Assembly (NCBI RefSeq): GCF_018599245.1
Contig: NZ_JAHEVJ010000008.1
Coordinates: forward strand, 107,063 to 171,062
Direction: 5' to 3'
DNA from: Aliiroseovarius lamellibrachiae
GTDB taxonomy: Bacteria > Pseudomonadota > Alphaproteobacteria > Rhodobacterales > Rhodobacteraceae
DNA: 64,000 bases
Below, one piece after another: positions 1 through 8,076 of this stretch. A program made the position numbers and the translations under genes. Under the pieces are notes generated by a model. The model had not been told where the DNA came from and did not search any database. It saw only the letters and a program-made list of their open reading frames with translations. Each line of letters starts with the position of its first letter. Position 1 is the first letter of the stretch.

Positions 1-718
1 TTGCCTCCAGATCCTTGCCGTAATCCTGCGCGGGCGGCTCCCAGAAATGGTAATGCGGCCCCTTCCAGCCAAATTCAGCACGCGCGTGGTCATACATATG
101 CAGCGTGTTCGAATGCAGGTGGCTCAGGTGATAGACGTCGATGTAATTCTCGACCACAATCTTCCAGTTCGCCTTGATCTCATAGCTCTGGCGCGCCTCC
201 GGGTATTCGACCAGCTCCTCTGGCTTATGTGGGCCAAGATCAGCATCAACCGCCCCGAACCACTCGCCCAAAGACGGCGGGGTCGGGTGGGGATGCACAA
301 ACAGCATGCCCCGCCAGATATCAACAGCCGCGGGCTTCAACCCAAGGCATTTTTTGTCGATGCCGTCGGGGTATTCCGTCGCCTCGTCCGGGACCGAGAT
401 CAGGTTGCCCTCAAGGTCATAGGTCCAGTCATGATAGGGGCAAGTCAGCGCCTTTTGCGTCTTGCCGACAGCGCGGATCAATTGCGTGCCACGGTGGCGG
501 CAAATATTGTGAAACGCGCGCAACCGGTGGTCGCGGCCCATCACGATAAAGATGTTGTTCAACCCGGCCTGAACCGAGATGAAATGCCCCGGCTCCGGCA
601 CATCCTCGACCAGTCCGGCGTAACGCCAGCTGCGCGAAAAAATCAGTTTCTGTTCGCGGTCAAACCAATCTTGCGAGGTATAAGCCTCAACCGGCATTTC
701 GTGATACATACGTGTCAT
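1..718 (-). CDS. Rieske-type ring-hydroxylating oxygenase, alpha subunit (partial, C-terminus off the left edge)
   Basis: The first 239 codons are present; the C-terminus lies beyond position 1. A Rieske [2Fe-2S] motif is seen as C73-R-H75 and C93-P-Y-H96, followed by ENYIDVYHLSHLH (residues 190-202), which fits the mononuclear-iron site of the family with H197 and H202 as likely ligands. Such enzymes hydroxylate aromatic compounds or demethylate/cleave quaternary amines with electrons from a separate reductase; no reductase is visible here, so the substrate is unknown. The start is the ATG at 718, 9 bases after the upstream membrane-protein stop. It is the last visible gene of a TetR/membrane protein/oxygenase operon and is presumably controlled by that TetR. 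Confidence 0.85.
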   Translation of the reverse strand, partial: MTRMYHEMPVEAYTSQDWFDREQKLIFSRSWRYAGLVEDVPEPGHFISVQAGLNNIFIVMGRDHRLRAFHNICRHRGTQLIRAVGKTQKALTCPYHDWTYDLEGNLISVPDEATEYPDGIDKKCLGLKPAAVDIWRGMLFVHPHPTPPSLGEWFGAVDADLGPHKPEELVEYPEARQSYEIKANWKIVVENYIDVYHLSHLHSNTLHMYDHARAEFGWKGPHYHFWEPPAQDYGKDLEA

Positions 719-727
719 ATCAAATCC

Positions 728-991
728 TTACACAAGCCAAATTGCATAGGCGGGGAACAGGTTGGCGGCGATCATCATCAGGCCAAACAGCGCCCATAAA
801 ATTGCGACAATCCAAAATAGGATCGGATCTTCGTCACGGGTGACATCAAACACCAACGCGGTCTGACCAGTCATGATCGTTGGCACCAGCCACCACAGAA
901 AAAGCAGCCCCCAGACCCAATAAAGGCCCATCACTGCCGCGATCAAAAGGATCGGCAGGGCGACATAGTTGATAACGCGCGTGTTGCTCAT
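728..991 (-). CDS. Small membrane protein, 87 aa, unknown function
   Basis: Almost the whole protein is hydrophobic: roughly residues 8-42 (one or two membrane segments, rich in W and L) and 56-87 (a further segment), with a short charged loop (VTRDEDP) between. I do not recognise a named family. Its ATG overlaps the TGA of the TetR gene (ATGA), and the oxygenase follows 9 bases later, so the three genes are probably translated from one transcript. It could be a membrane partner of the oxygenase, but nothing in the sequence proves it. Confidence 0.7.
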   Translation of the reverse strand: MSNTRVINYVALPILLIAAVMGLYWVWGLLFLWWLVPTIMTGQTALVFDVTRDEDPILFWIVAILWALFGLMMIAANLFPAYAIWLV

Positions 992-1578
992 TGTTCAGAC
1001 TCCAGTGAGGCGGCAAGCATGGCGGCCGCCTGTTTCATTTCACTCTGCCATTCTGCGGGAGGGGTCAGAGGCGACATGGCATCCAAAGTCACATAGGACG
1101 CGGCGATGCCTTGGGTTACGGCGCGAATATGTGCCCGTGTTGCGGTCGGCGCGGCCCGGGTCAGCACGTTTTCGATGACAGCCAGAAATCGTGTCATACT
1201 GTTCAAAAGGGGCACGCGCATCTCAGGGTGATCGCCGGTCGCCGTCACCAGCGCCTGATAGGCCAGCATCATGCGCGGATCGTTGCCCGTGGCATCGTCA
1301 AACAGCAGCTCGATCAGATCCCTGGGGGTTCCATCTTCCGTTAACGCTTCAGACAGAGCATCCGTGGTCACGGCAAATCCGTCGACCACATAGGCGGTCA
1401 ACGCCGTCAACATCTGATCGCGGTTGCCAAGATAATGGCGCAGCAGCGGCCGCTTGATCCCGGCTTCGGTGGCGATGCGCTGTTGCGTCGCGCCTTCAAG
1501 GCCGAAGCGGGCAACACAGGTCAGATACGCATCAAGGATCTGTTCGGATCGTTCATCTTTCAGGCTCGGACGTGGCAT
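988..1578 (-). CDS. TetR-family transcriptional regulator
   Basis: A 196-residue protein with an N-terminal TetR helix-turn-helix (QQRIATEAGIKRPLLRHYLG, about residues 32-51) and an all-helical C-terminal ligand domain. I chose the ATG at 1578 (MPRPSLKDER) because a GAGG sits just upstream and because the alternative start at 1608 lies inside a palindromic operator. It heads the operon with the membrane protein and Rieske oxygenase. Two near-identical palindromes lie immediately upstream, so autoregulation plus control of the oxygenase is the simplest model. The inducer is unknown. Confidence 0.85.
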   Translation of the reverse strand: MPRPSLKDERSEQILDAYLTCVARFGLEGATQQRIATEAGIKRPLLRHYLGNRDQMLTALTAYVVDGFAVTTDALSEALTEDGTPRDLIELLFDDATGNDPRMMLAYQALVTATGDHPEMRVPLLNSMTRFLAVIENVLTRAAPTATRAHIRAVTQGIAASYVTLDAMSPLTPPAEWQSEMKQAAAMLAASLESEQ

Positions 1579-1591
1579 GGCACCCTCGTTG

Positions 1592-1609
1592 TTTGTCACA
1601 GTTGACAAA
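1592..1609. promoter_or_regulatory. TetR operator, proximal copy
   Basis: Perfect inverted repeat TTTGTCA-CAGT-TGACAAA just upstream of the chosen TetR start. It shares the core TTGTCA-N4-TGACAA with a second palindrome 34 bp further upstream (centre to centre). Assignment to the adjacent TetR regulator is inferred from position. Confidence 0.7.
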
Positions 1610-1621
1610 TAACGCCCGAAA

Positions 1622-1647
1622 ATAGATTGTCAATAGTGACAATCTAT
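1622..1647. promoter_or_regulatory. TetR operator, distal copy
   Basis: Perfect 11-bp inverted repeat ATAGATTGTCA with its complement, separated by 4 bases (ATAG). It has the same TTGTCA-N4-TGACAA core as the 1592-1609 site. Confidence 0.7.
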
Positions 1648-1901
1648 AAGATTGAATCCATGATGCCGAAGACCTACTCCTTGGTCCGTCCAACCCCACG
1701 TTCGGAATCTACCGCACCAAAGGCGCCGCCCGAATGCGGGATGTCCCGCGCCCACAGGCGGGCTGACACGCAAGCCGGTGGCCGTTATCTGGGTGAGCAT
1801 ATTCTATGGTCGTGACGAAATCCTTATCGTGGATCTGCTGATTGACGAGAAAGGATTCCCGCGCCATTCGGCACTCACCGCCGCTTTTCCTCGCCGCCAT
1901 A
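1648..1901. other. Intergenic region, no convincing gene
   Basis: No open frame here has a credible start, ribosome-binding site and protein-like composition. The plus strand around 1790-1890 reads as a plausible peptide (VSIFYGRDEILIVDLLIDEK) without a start, which could be the remnant of a decayed gene. I would not annotate it. Confidence 0.4.
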
Positions 1902-1934
1902 AAAAAACGCGCAACACTTGCTGTCGCGCGTTTT
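1902..1934 (-). terminator. Rho-independent terminator of the peroxiredoxin gene
   Basis: The arms AAAACGCGC (1904-1912) and GCGCGTTTT (1926-1934) form a hairpin. Read on the minus strand it ends in a run of T, 30-odd bases after the peroxiredoxin stop. Confidence 0.75.
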
Positions 1935-1967
1935 GAAATCTTTCTGTCCCCTTAACGGGTGCGAGGA

Positions 1968-2621
1968 TCAGCTCGGGTCTTTGGCAAAGCGCAGATACGG
2001 CAGCTTGATGTCAAGCGCGCCAAACTGTGCCGTCGCCGCGTCATCATCCAGCGCCAAGCCAACAATCACATCCTGACCGGGTTGCCAGTTGGCAGGGGCC
2101 GCCAATGGTTTTCCATCTGTCATTTGCAACGCATCCAGCGCGCGTAAGACCTCGGCAAAGTTGCGGCCCACCGTCATCGGATAGGTCATCGACAGGCGCA
2201 GTTTCTTGTCTGGGCCAATGATGAACACCGAACGAACCGTTGCGCTGTCAGCAGGCGTGCGACCATCGGGCAAATAGGCGTCCGCAGGCAGCATATCAAA
2301 GGCTTTTGACACAGCCAGATCTTCGTCCGCGATAATTGGGAACCCGGCGGTGGTTCCGGCAACATTTTCGATATCCGACTTCCAACCCTTGTGGTCCTCA
2401 ACCCCATCCACGGACAGGCCAATCACCTTGGTGCCACGTTTTGCCCATTCATCCGCCAGTTGGGCGACGGCGCCAAATTCGGTGGTGCAAACGGGCGTGT
2501 AATCCTTTGGATGCGAAAACAAGATCGCATAGCTGTCACCGATCCAATCGTGGAACGTGATCTCGCCTTGATAAGTCATTGCGGTGAAATTCGGTACGGT
2601 TTCGTTGATCCGAAGGCCCAT
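1968..2621 (-). CDS. 1-Cys (Prx6-type) peroxiredoxin
   Basis: A 217-residue thiol peroxidase that reduces hydrogen peroxide and organic peroxides in the cytoplasm. The peroxidatic cysteine is Cys45 in HPKDYTPVCTTEFG. The length, the C-terminal domain with DALQ..PANWQPGQDVIV and the absence of a conserved C-terminal resolving Cys match the Prx6/1-Cys class rather than AhpC. The start is ATG 2621 (MGLRINETVPNF) with AAAGGGAG upstream; longer in-frame starts would run through the promoter region. It stands alone, divergent from the aldehyde dehydrogenase, with its own terminator. Confidence 0.92.
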   Translation of the reverse strand: MGLRINETVPNFTAMTYQGEITFHDWIGDSYAILFSHPKDYTPVCTTEFGAVAQLADEWAKRGTKVIGLSVDGVEDHKGWKSDIENVAGTTAGFPIIADEDLAVSKAFDMLPADAYLPDGRTPADSATVRSVFIIGPDKKLRLSMTYPMTVGRNFAEVLRALDALQMTDGKPLAAPANWQPGQDVIVGLALDDDAATAQFGALDIKLPYLRFAKDPS

Positions 2622-2796
2622 TTTATGGCTCCCTTTCCTAAATTGCTTGCCCCTAAGGTACGCCTGATTTGACGATTTGTAAGATGGGGGGTTGATTTCT
2701 TCACAAAATAATTTGATCAAATTGCAAAAGCCGGGGGTTGCGCCCGCCAAATCGCGGTGCCAAAGTGCCCGCAAATCCGTCCAAGGAGTCAGTAAT

Positions 2797-4236
2797 ATGA
2801 TTGAGAAACGCGACTTTTATATCAATGGCCAGTGGGTAGCCCCAGCAACACCCAACGACTGCAACGTCATCGATCCGTCGACAGAAGAGGTTTGCGCGGT
2901 GATTTCACTGGGCGGCCAAGCCGACACAGACGCCGCCGTCGCCGCCGCCAAATCCGCCTTTGGAACCTGGGGGTTCACCCCCAAGGCCGAACGTCTGGAA
3001 CTGATCAAGACCATCAACGAGGTTTATGGCAAGCGCGCCGAGGATTTGGCCCAAGCGATGAGCCTTGAAATGGGCGCACCAATTGATCTGGCCCGCAGCA
3101 GCCAAGTGGGCGCAGGCAGCTGGCACATCTCAAACTTCATCAAAGCGTTTGAAAACTTTGAATTCGACCGCATGTTGGGCACCCACGCCCCCAATGACCG
3201 CATTCTTTACGAACCCATCGGCGTGGCCGCCTTGATCACCCCGTGGAACTGGCCGATGAACCAGGTGTCGCTGAAGGTTGTGGCCGCATTGGCCGCCGGC
3301 TGCACCATGGTTTTGAAACCGTCCGAGGTCTCGCCGCTGTCGTCCATCGTCTGGTCCGAAATCATGGACGAGGCCGGCGTTCCCGCGGGCGTTTACAATA
3401 TGATCAATGGCGACGGCGTGGGTGTGGGATCACAACTGACCAGCCATAAAGACGTGGATATGGTCAGCTTTACCGGATCCACCCGCGCAGGCATCGCGAT
3501 TTCCAAAGCCGCTGCCGATACGCTGAAACGTGTGTCGCTGGAGCTGGGCGGCAAGGGTGCCAACATCATCTTTGACGACGCTGATGACAAAGCCGTGGTG
3601 CGCGGCGTGCGTCACATGATGCAAAACACCGGCCAAAGCTGTAACGCCCCCTCGCGCATGTTGGTGCAGCGCGGCGTTTACGATCAAGCCGTTGAAATTG
3701 CACGCGAAACGGCCGAAAAGACCTCCGTGGATGTCGCTTCCAAAGAAGGGCGTCACATTGGCCCCGTGGTGTCTGAACTTCAGTGGGGTAAAATTCAGGA
3801 CCTGATCCAAGTGGGCATCGACGAAGGCGCCCGCCTGATCGCCGGGGGCACCGGACGACCCGATGGGTTGAACAAAGGCTTTTTCGTCAAACCCACCGTC
3901 TTTGCCGATGTGAACAACCAAATGACCATCGCACGAGAAGAGATCTTTGGCCCGGTGATGGCGATGATCCCGTTTGACACCGAAGAAGAGGCGGTCGAGA
4001 TCGCCAATGACACGGTCTATGGCCTGACCAACTATGTCCAAACCCAAGACGGCGCGCGCGCCAACCGGGTGGCCCGTCAGATGCGGTCCGGCATGGTGGA
4101 AATGAACGGCACATCCCGCGCGGCTGGCTCACCTTTTGGGGGCTACAAACAGTCCGGCAACGGGCGCGAAGGCGGCGAACTGGGGATCGAAGATTTCCTC
4201 GAAGTGAAAGCCGTGTCGGGTTGGTCAAACGACTGA
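2797..4236 (+). CDS. NAD(P)-dependent aldehyde dehydrogenase
   Basis: A 479-residue ALDH-superfamily enzyme that oxidises an aldehyde to the acid. The general-base glutamate is about residue 249 (LELGGKGANIIF) and the nucleophile is about Cys282 (NTGQSCNAPSRM); the NAD-binding segment TPWNWPMNQ and the C-terminal PFGGYKQSGNGREGG are also present. Length is normal. The ATG at 2797 is preceded by AAGGAGTC. It is a single gene with a terminator directly after it, so the neighbours give no clue to its substrate. Confidence 0.92.
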   Translation: MIEKRDFYINGQWVAPATPNDCNVIDPSTEEVCAVISLGGQADTDAAVAAAKSAFGTWGFTPKAERLELIKTINEVYGKRAEDLAQAMSLEMGAPIDLARSSQVGAGSWHISNFIKAFENFEFDRMLGTHAPNDRILYEPIGVAALITPWNWPMNQVSLKVVAALAAGCTMVLKPSEVSPLSSIVWSEIMDEAGVPAGVYNMINGDGVGVGSQLTSHKDVDMVSFTGSTRAGIAISKAAADTLKRVSLELGGKGANIIFDDADDKAVVRGVRHMMQNTGQSCNAPSRMLVQRGVYDQAVEIARETAEKTSVDVASKEGRHIGPVVSELQWGKIQDLIQVGIDEGARLIAGGTGRPDGLNKGFFVKPTVFADVNNQMTIAREEIFGPVMAMIPFDTEEEAVEIANDTVYGLTNYVQTQDGARANRVARQMRSGMVEMNGTSRAAGSPFGGYKQSGNGREGGELGIEDFLEVKAVSGWSND

Positions 4237-4254
4237 TCTAAGGCGCTAGAAACA

Positions 4255-4286
4255 CGAAAGGGCTCGCAAATTGCGGGCCCTTTTCG
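4255..4286 (+). terminator. Terminator of the aldehyde dehydrogenase gene
   Basis: GAAAGGGCTCGC and GCGGGCCCTTTTC form a stem with a short AAATT loop, followed by a T-rich stretch. Confidence 0.8.
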
Positions 4287-4324
4287 TTTTTCCGCCATGT
4301 TGCAAGGTCAAGCGCGGCACCGCG

Positions 4325-5032
4325 TCACCCGCCCCAGAGATACACGATCAACGGCAGGGGCGCGACGGCGATGAGCACGCTGACAAAATAGCGACACAAT
4401 CCATAAAGCCCTGACATTCCTGCAAGAAACGCCAGCCCGCCGCCGCCGCCCAGCACCGAATTGCCGGGCAGATTAAGTAATAGAACGAGCAGAACATAAC
4501 GGTTGCGCAAAAGGGTCGCGCCCAACCGGCCACGGCGCGTTCCCCAAAGGGGGCTGTCATCGGTGAGTTGCGCCATGACATAATCCGCCCGCTCGTGCGG
4601 TGGCACCAATCCAAGCGCGGCCACAAAAGCCGCCGCCCGGCGCATATGCATCCAGGCCAACAGGCGCGCGAAGCGGTTCGGGGAAACAAACCGCGCAACG
4701 CAAAAGGATAGCATCAGAGCGCCGACCATGCCGGTGAATGAAATGATCGCCGCCGGTTTCCCGAATAACAGCAAAAGCGCAAAACCCAGCTCGGCCCCCG
4801 GCACAAACGGGATCGCCGCCGCCAGAATATAAACAACCACCGCCAGCACCATCATCCGGTGCATCGCGGCCACATCGGTGACGGTCCCGTCCGGCGCGAT
4901 CAGCCCCTGCAGGGCGTAGCCTGCCCCCCATCCCAGTCCGATAAGCACGAGGTAGAACATAATCGCGCGGCGGGCGGACCAGAGGGTCATTAGAAATGCT
5001 CGCATCGGATCACCGCCGTTTCTGCCGGTCAT
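4325..5032 (-). CDS. VTT/SNARE-associated (TVP38/TMEM64-like) membrane protein
   Basis: A 235-residue polytopic inner-membrane protein. The signature IPFVPGAELGFALLLLFG near the middle and NLPGNSVLGGGGGLAFLAG near the C-terminus are typical of the VTT (DedA/TVP38) fold, whose members act in lipid flipping or transport. About five or six hydrophobic segments are visible. The ATG at 5032 is used; an internal ATG at 5005 is possible. The specific substrate is not known. Confidence 0.75.
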   Translation of the reverse strand: MTGRNGGDPMRAFLMTLWSARRAIMFYLVLIGLGWGAGYALQGLIAPDGTVTDVAAMHRMMVLAVVVYILAAAIPFVPGAELGFALLLLFGKPAAIISFTGMVGALMLSFCVARFVSPNRFARLLAWMHMRRAAAFVAALGLVPPHERADYVMAQLTDDSPLWGTRRGRLGATLLRNRYVLLVLLLNLPGNSVLGGGGGLAFLAGMSGLYGLCRYFVSVLIAVAPLPLIVYLWGG

Positions 5033-5104
5033 GATAGCACAAAGCGATCATCTGTCCGAGGAACTTGTGCGCCAAAAGCGCCTTGTGCGGGCGGGTCCTG
5101 CGGA

Positions 5105-6226
5105 TCAACCGCGCCGCACCACCACAGATCCAACCGAATAACCTGCCCCAAACGAGCAGATCACACCGGTATCCCCCGGTGCCAAATCATCCGAGTATTT
5201 TGAAAACGCGATGATTGACCCAGCGGAGGATGTGTTGGCGTAATCCTGTAGGATGTTCGGCTGTTCGCCTTCTTCCGGCACACGACCCAGCACTTTTTTC
5301 CCGATGAAATCATTCATGGTTTTATTGGCTTGGTGCAGCCACAACCGGGTCAGATCGTCGGGTGAAATCTCCAGCTCTGCCAAATGCCCAAGGATGTGTT
5401 TGGACACAATTGGCAGCACCTCTTTGAACACTTTGCGGCCGTTTTGCATGAACTGCATGTCGCGCTGATCGCCCATCGCGCCTTCATAGGTGCGGCGCAG
5501 AAAACCGTTGTTGTTGCGGATATTGTTGGAGAATTGCGTCAGGCATTTGGTGCCAAGGATTTCAAAATGATCACCTTTGGCATCCTCTTTGCGTTCAATC
5601 ACCGTGGCCGTTGCCACGTCGCCAAAAATGAAATGACAATCGCGGTCGCGCCATTCTAAGTGGGCCGAGCAAATCTCTGGGTTGACCACCAGCGCCTTTT
5701 TCACCGACCCCGACCGGATCATGTCAGCCGCGGCCTGAATGCCAAAGGTGGCCGAGGAACAGGCGACATTCATATCAAAGCCAAAACCACCCGCGCCCAG
5801 CGCCTGTTGGATCTCAATCGCGATCGCCGGATAGGCGCGTTCGTGGTTTGAGGCGGCACAGATCACGAGGTCAATCTCCCCCGCCGATACACCCGCCTTG
5901 GCCAGTGCTTTGTTGCACGCATCCACCGCCATTTCGGTCATAATACCCGGCTGATCATCATCCCGCTTGGGAAACAAGGGATGCATGACCGCGGGGTCCA
6001 ACACGCCGGATTTATTCATCACGTAACGCTGATGAATGCCCGAAGCATTGACGATAAAGTCTTCGTTCGAATGGCCCACCGGCTCCATCTTACCCGCCGC
6101 GATGGCATCGGCGTTTTCCGCGTTCACCCGGTCGGCATAGGCGTTGAAGGCCACCACCAATTCCGCGTTGGTGATAACCTCTTGTGGGGTGAAAACCCCG
6201 GTGCCGGTGATGACGGGCTGGAACAT
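5105..6226 (-). CDS. 3-oxoacyl-ACP synthase III family protein (long KAS III form)
   Basis: A 373-residue thiolase-fold condensing enzyme. The catalytic triad is visible: Cys156 (MNVACSSATFG), His298 (LWLHQANKT) and Asn331 (YANTSSAGS). It is about 50 residues longer than the FabH of fatty-acid initiation, mostly from an insertion around residues 25-95, so it belongs to the long branch of KAS III enzymes that take medium-chain or other acyl donors. The start MFQPVITGTG at 6226 follows AGGAGG. It is a single gene. Whether it primes fatty acids or another acyl product cannot be told from this sequence. Confidence 0.85.
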   Translation of the reverse strand: MFQPVITGTGVFTPQEVITNAELVVAFNAYADRVNAENADAIAAGKMEPVGHSNEDFIVNASGIHQRYVMNKSGVLDPAVMHPLFPKRDDDQPGIMTEMAVDACNKALAKAGVSAGEIDLVICAASNHERAYPAIAIEIQQALGAGGFGFDMNVACSSATFGIQAAADMIRSGSVKKALVVNPEICSAHLEWRDRDCHFIFGDVATATVIERKEDAKGDHFEILGTKCLTQFSNNIRNNNGFLRRTYEGAMGDQRDMQFMQNGRKVFKEVLPIVSKHILGHLAELEISPDDLTRLWLHQANKTMNDFIGKKVLGRVPEEGEQPNILQDYANTSSAGSIIAFSKYSDDLAPGDTGVICSFGAGYSVGSVVVRRG

Positions 6227-6316
6227 GCTTTGGCCTCCTGCAATGTCGGAACACTCAAGCAAATAAGGGCGCAAAGGGCAAGGCAGGTGACGTTAAGTCA
6301 CCCTAAGCGGAGCAGG

Positions 6317-6964
6317 TTAGAATGGCACCTTGGCGCGAAAATTCATGCCACGCCCCCCATCCGGGTGGCGCAGGCGCAGACTTTCGGCATGTAACATCAA
6401 GCGCGGCGCATCGCGCGCTTCACCCTTGGCATAAAACGGATCGCCCAAAATCGGATGGCCCAGCGCCAACATATGCACGCGGAGCTGATGGCTGCGGCCG
6501 GTTTTCGGGAACAGGCGCACGCGCGTATTGCCCCCCTCAAACCGCATCACTTTCCAATCGGTAAGCGCCTGTTTGCCGGTCTCATGGTTCACATGCTGAA
6601 GCGGGCGATTGGGCCAGTCGACGATCAAAGGCAGGTCGACCGTGCCTTCTTTTTCCGCCATCTCACCCCAAACCCGCGCCACATAGGTCTTTTTCATCTG
6701 CCGCTTTTCAAACTGCAAACCAAGATGCCGCTGTGCGTGCGGGGTCAGCGCAAACACCATCACACCCGATGTGTCGCGATCCAGCCGATGCACCAAAAGC
6801 GCCTCAGGAAACACCGCCTGAATACGCGCAATCAAACAATCCGCCAGCTCCGGCCCCTTGCCCGGCACGGACAACAGCCCAGCCGGCTTGTCCACAACCA
6901 GCAATTCGTGGTCATGGTGCAGAATCACCAAAGGATCATTCGGGGGGGTATACGCGCTGCTCAT
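6317..6964 (-). CDS. rluA: RluA-type pseudouridine synthase (23S rRNA U746 / tRNA U32)
   Basis: A 215-residue protein with the catalytic Asp in HRLDRDTSG and the diagnostic stretches DKPAGLLSVPG, DWPNRPLQHV and TGRSHQLRVHMLALGHPILG. These match E. coli RluA (about 219 residues) closely along the whole length, with no S4 domain. The ATG at 6964 (MSSAYTPP) is preferred over the in-frame TTG at 6973. It lies downstream of tRNA-Lys on the same strand but is separated from it by a terminator. Confidence 0.9.
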   Translation of the reverse strand: MSSAYTPPNDPLVILHHDHELLVVDKPAGLLSVPGKGPELADCLIARIQAVFPEALLVHRLDRDTSGVMVFALTPHAQRHLGLQFEKRQMKKTYVARVWGEMAEKEGTVDLPLIVDWPNRPLQHVNHETGKQALTDWKVMRFEGGNTRVRLFPKTGRSHQLRVHMLALGHPILGDPFYAKGEARDAPRLMLHAESLRLRHPDGGRGMNFRAKVPF

Positions 6965-7021
6965 CCCGGCCAACTAGCGGGCGCAGGCGCCGCAAACAAG
7001 TGTTTTAGGGGCTAAAAAGCA

Positions 7022-7051
7022 CAAAACCCCAAGCGATTGCTCGGGGTTTTG
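7022..7051 (-). terminator. Terminator behind tRNA-Lys
   Basis: CAAAACCCC (7022-7030) pairs with GGGGTTTTG (7043-7051). On the minus strand it lies just past the 3' end of the tRNA and is followed by a T run. Confidence 0.75.
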
Positions 7052-7058
7052 GTGAAAG

Positions 7059-7134
7059 TGGTGAGCCGTGATGGGTTCGAACCATCGACCTACTGATTAA
7101 AAGTCAGTTGCTCTACCAGCTGAGCTAACGGCCC
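7059..7134 (-). tRNA. tRNA-Lys(UUU)
   Basis: On the minus strand it folds as a cloverleaf: acceptor GGGCCGU pairs with ACGGCTC, the anticodon stem is ACTGA/TCAGT with loop CTTTTAA (anticodon TTT), and the T-loop is GGTTCGAACC. The CCA end is encoded. It is 76 nt long. Confidence 0.95.
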
Positions 7135-7242
7135 ACTCTCTGTTGGCGGGTTCTAGTGTTGCCACCCCTAGGGGTCAACCCAAAAAACGCATAAAAACAC
7201 GATCTCTGGCAAAACCTTTGCGAAAGGTCTATATCGCGCAAT

Positions 7243-8076
7243 ATGGAACATGTGAACACAGATGAGAACATCCACTTCATGAAGTGGCACGGCGCGGGAA
7301 ATGACTTTGTCATGATTGATTCTCGTGGCCGAGAGGCTGTGGTCACACGCGCTTTGGCGGCACGCCTTGGGGATCGCAATCGCGGGGTTGGGTTTGACCA
7401 ATTGGCCGAGATCCGAACCTCCGACGCCGCTGACATTGATCTGGATTTCTGGAACGCGGATGGGTCGCGCGCCGGGGCCTGTGGCAATGCCACCCGATGC
7501 GTTGCACGCTATATGATGGACCAGACCGGCAAGACCACCCTGACCATTCGCACCGCGCGCGGCATTCTTGAGGCCCGCGAAGATGGGGATGAGGTCTGCA
7601 TCAACATGGGACAACCACAGACGCATTGGTCTGAGGTGCCGCTTTCCAAGGACGTCGACACCGCACATCTGCCCATCAAAGGTGACCCGGTCGCTGTGGG
7701 CATGGGCAATCCCCATTGCGTGTTTTTTGTCGATGACGCTGACAGCGTGGACGTGGCGGGCGTTGGCCCGACCATAGAAACCCACCCGCTGTTTCCCGAA
7801 CAAACCAATGTGGAATTTGCCACCATCCGCTCGCGCAGTGACGTTCGTATGCGCGTCTGGGAACGGGGCACAGGCATCACGCTTGCCTGCGGATCCGGCG
7901 CCTGCGCCACCGCTGTTGCGGCCCACCAACGGGGCCTGACCGACGCCAAGATGCGGATGGAACTGGACGGTGGCTGGCTGACCCTTGATATCCGCGACGA
8001 TGGCGTCTGGATGACCGGCCCCACCGCTTTTGTGTACGCGGGCCAATTGACCCCCGCCTTTCTTAAGAGCCTGTAA
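7243..8076 (+). CDS. dapF: Diaminopimelate epimerase
   Basis: Interconverts LL- and meso-diaminopimelate for lysine and peptidoglycan synthesis. The two catalytic cysteines are visible: Cys80 in GACGNATRC and about Cys216 in [10 protein letters not shown]. The 277-residue length is normal. The family usually begins near [10 protein letters not shown], so the ATG at 7279 is an alternative start that would remove 12 residues; neither candidate has a strong Shine-Dalgarno. The stop codon abuts the mtaB start (TAAATG), so the two are co-translated. Confidence 0.93.
   Translation: MEHVNTDENIHFMKWHGAGNDFVMIDSRGREAVVTRALAARLGDRNRGVGFDQLAEIRTSDAADIDLDFWNADGSRAGACGNATRCVARYMMDQTGKTTLTIRTARGILEAREDGDEVCINMGQPQTHWSEVPLSKDVDTAHLPIKGDPVAVGMGNPHCVFFVDDADSVDVAGVGPTIETHPLFPEQTNVEFATIRSRSDVRMRVWERGTGITLACGSGACATAVAAHQRGLTDAKMRMELDGGWLTLDIRDDGVWMTGPTAFVYAGQLTPAFLKSL

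Noticed and set aside
1579..1608. Longer N-terminus for the TetR regulator (start at 1608)
   Set aside because: The extra codons coincide with the proximal operator palindrome, and the ATG at 1578 has a better ribosome-binding site.
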